Under the pieces are notes generated by a model, which made no database searches, was not told the DNA's origin, and worked only from the letters and a program-made list of their open reading frames with translations. A DNA stretch of 22,674 bases from Candidatus Pacearchaeota archaeon (GTDB lineage: Archaea > Nanobdellota > Nanobdellia > Pacearchaeales > GW2011-AR1), in assembly GCA_002688875.1 (NCBI GenBank), contig NZDU01000063.1, positions 1 to 22,674 of the forward strand, given 5' to 3'. Made by a program: the position numbers and the translations under genes. Shown here piece after piece: positions 22,102 to 22,674 of this stretch (its first letter is position 1; each line of letters starts with the position of its first letter).

Positions 22102-22121
22102 GAGAACTTTGCATAATTGAC
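22102..22121. repeat. Direct repeat copy 2 (20 bases) flanking the Fic gene
   Basis: Identical to 20817-20836. It lies about 35 bases upstream of the TATA box of the LamG surface gene. A plus-strand frame through it (22059-22133) has no start codon but translates to a protein-like string ending GELCIIDYRI, which may be a gene remnant. Confidence 0.7.
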
Positions 22122-22151
22122 TATAGAATATAAACCTTACCAAAAATGTAA

Positions 22152-22161
22152 TAATTTATAA
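22152..22161 (+). promoter_or_regulatory. TATA-like promoter of the LamG surface protein gene
   Basis: TAATTTATAA lies about 27 bases before the ATG at 22184, with no ribosome-binding site ahead of the ATG; the GGAGG at 22191-22195 is inside the coding region. The transcript is probably leaderless. Confidence 0.45.
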
Positions 22162-22183
22162 CCCCAATAAACTTAAAATCTAA

Positions 22184-22648
22184 ATGAAAAGGAGGACACT
22201 ATTCGTAATAGCATTTATAATATTTCTCATCCCATTTTTATTGGCCGTTCCCTTAATAGAATTTGTAAATCCTACGCCCACAAATAACACTTTTACAACA
22301 AACAGATCCATAGAAATTAACATCTCAATAATAGAACAAAATCTAAACGAAACAATATACAATTGGAACGGAACAAATTACACTTTATACAATGACTCCT
22401 TAATCCTAATGTACAACTTAGACAACCTTTCCTCATTAGGAGAAAACGACACTTTTATTGTGAACACGAGGAGTAACTACAACGGTACTTGGAATGGTTC
22501 TGCAACAAGAATCGCAGACTATGGAGCAAACTCTTCAGGTAAATATGGCGGAGATTTCAGATTTGATGGAAAGGACGATTTCATTAATCTATCAACAATT
22601 CCTGTCCCAATTTCTTTCATGTCGAAAGGTTTATATACTGACATCTAA
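22184..22648 (+). CDS. Secreted LamG-like surface protein, N-terminal part, probably truncated
   Basis: A 154-residue frame with a signal peptide (residues 3-21, RRTLFVIAFIIFLIPFLLA) and Asn/Thr-rich mature chain with many potential N-glycosylation sites (NGT, NYT, NDS, NSS). From residue 72 it follows the start of LamG/concanavalin A-like domains: LILMYNLDNLSSLGENDT, then GKYGGDFRFDGKDDFINL. Such domains bind glycans on cell surfaces and are common in large adhesins of small archaea. The frame stops at 22648 right after the strand where the lectin domain should continue, with an abrupt change to SFMSKGLYTDI. Reading shifted by two bases stays open to the window end. A frameshift, a recombination junction or an assembly error near a contig end are possible. 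Confidence 0.65.
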   Translation: MKRRTLFVIAFIIFLIPFLLAVPLIEFVNPTPTNNTFTTNRSIEINISIIEQNLNETIYNWNGTNYTLYNDSLILMYNLDNLSSLGENDTFIVNTRSNYNGTWNGSATRIADYGANSSGKYGGDFRFDGKDDFINLSTIPVPISFMSKGLYTDI

Positions 22649-22674
22649 TGCTAATATTATGAAATATGAAGTAA

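Noticed and set aside
1..22674. CRISPR array, tRNA, rRNA or complete insertion sequence
   Set aside because: No regularly spaced repeats, no cloverleaf-like sequence and no transposase were seen by eye; a covariance-model scan would be needed to exclude small RNAs.

Overview
The window reads as archaeal DNA, most likely from a DPANN lineage such as Woesearchaeota or Pacearchaeota; this placement is inferred from gene content and style, not from a marker gene. The sequence is AT-rich with tightly packed genes. Many start codons lie 23-28 bases downstream of a TATA-like box and have no Shine-Dalgarno sequence, which is the archaeal leaderless pattern. The gene set (an OB-fold plus DHH nuclease, a Lys-Asn-Ala-Gln pilin-like N-terminus, a LamG surface protein with signal peptide, a bundle-forming coiled-coil protein) fits that group. 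No rRNA, tRNA, CRISPR array or complete insertion sequence was recognised.

Layout. (1) 1-11: start of a divergent minus-strand gene cut by the window edge. (2) 273-3599: a tight plus-strand operon encoding a small nucleotidyltransferase, an ATP-dependent RNA ligase fused to a PIN nuclease domain, and a cytosolic beta-propeller protein. (3) 9874-3556, minus strand: a pilin-like membrane-anchored protein followed, with an 11-base overlap, by a secreted protein of about 1850 residues. Its C-terminus carries an ADP-ribosyltransferase-like domain and then a domain with the His/Arg/Thr-x-Tyr signature of bacterial RNase A-like contact-dependent toxins. (4) 9989-12205, plus strand: an OB-DHH phosphoesterase and a stand-alone PIN protein. 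(5) 12222-18004, minus strand: a 48-residue small protein, a DEAD-box helicase with a long RGG/SR tail, a GNAT acetyltransferase, a DUF2283 plus BECR-like toxin pair, a secreted transglutaminase-like protein, and a pair of helical proteins of unknown role. (6) 18110-20776: a P2A-type calcium ATPase. (7) 20817-22121: a Fic AMP-transferase bracketed by two copies of a 20-base direct repeat, with a 51-residue reading frame convergent to it. (8) 22184-22648: the start of a LamG surface protein that stops early.

How the parts may work together. The window is rich in RNA-cutting and conflict proteins: two PIN domains, an RNase A-like domain, a BECR-like protein, an ART domain, a Fic enzyme, and an RNA ligase with a nucleotidyltransferase. 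The most novel item is the nucleotidyltransferase / RNA ligase-PIN / propeller cassette. PIN nucleases leave 3'-OH and 5'-phosphate ends, which are the ends that this class of ligase joins and that a nucleotidyltransferase can extend, so the cassette could cut, edit and reseal RNA. It converges on, and overlaps by 44 bases, the 3' end of the large toxin-like gene. Whether the two are functionally linked is not shown by the sequence. All assignments are by eye from motifs; no database search was possible.
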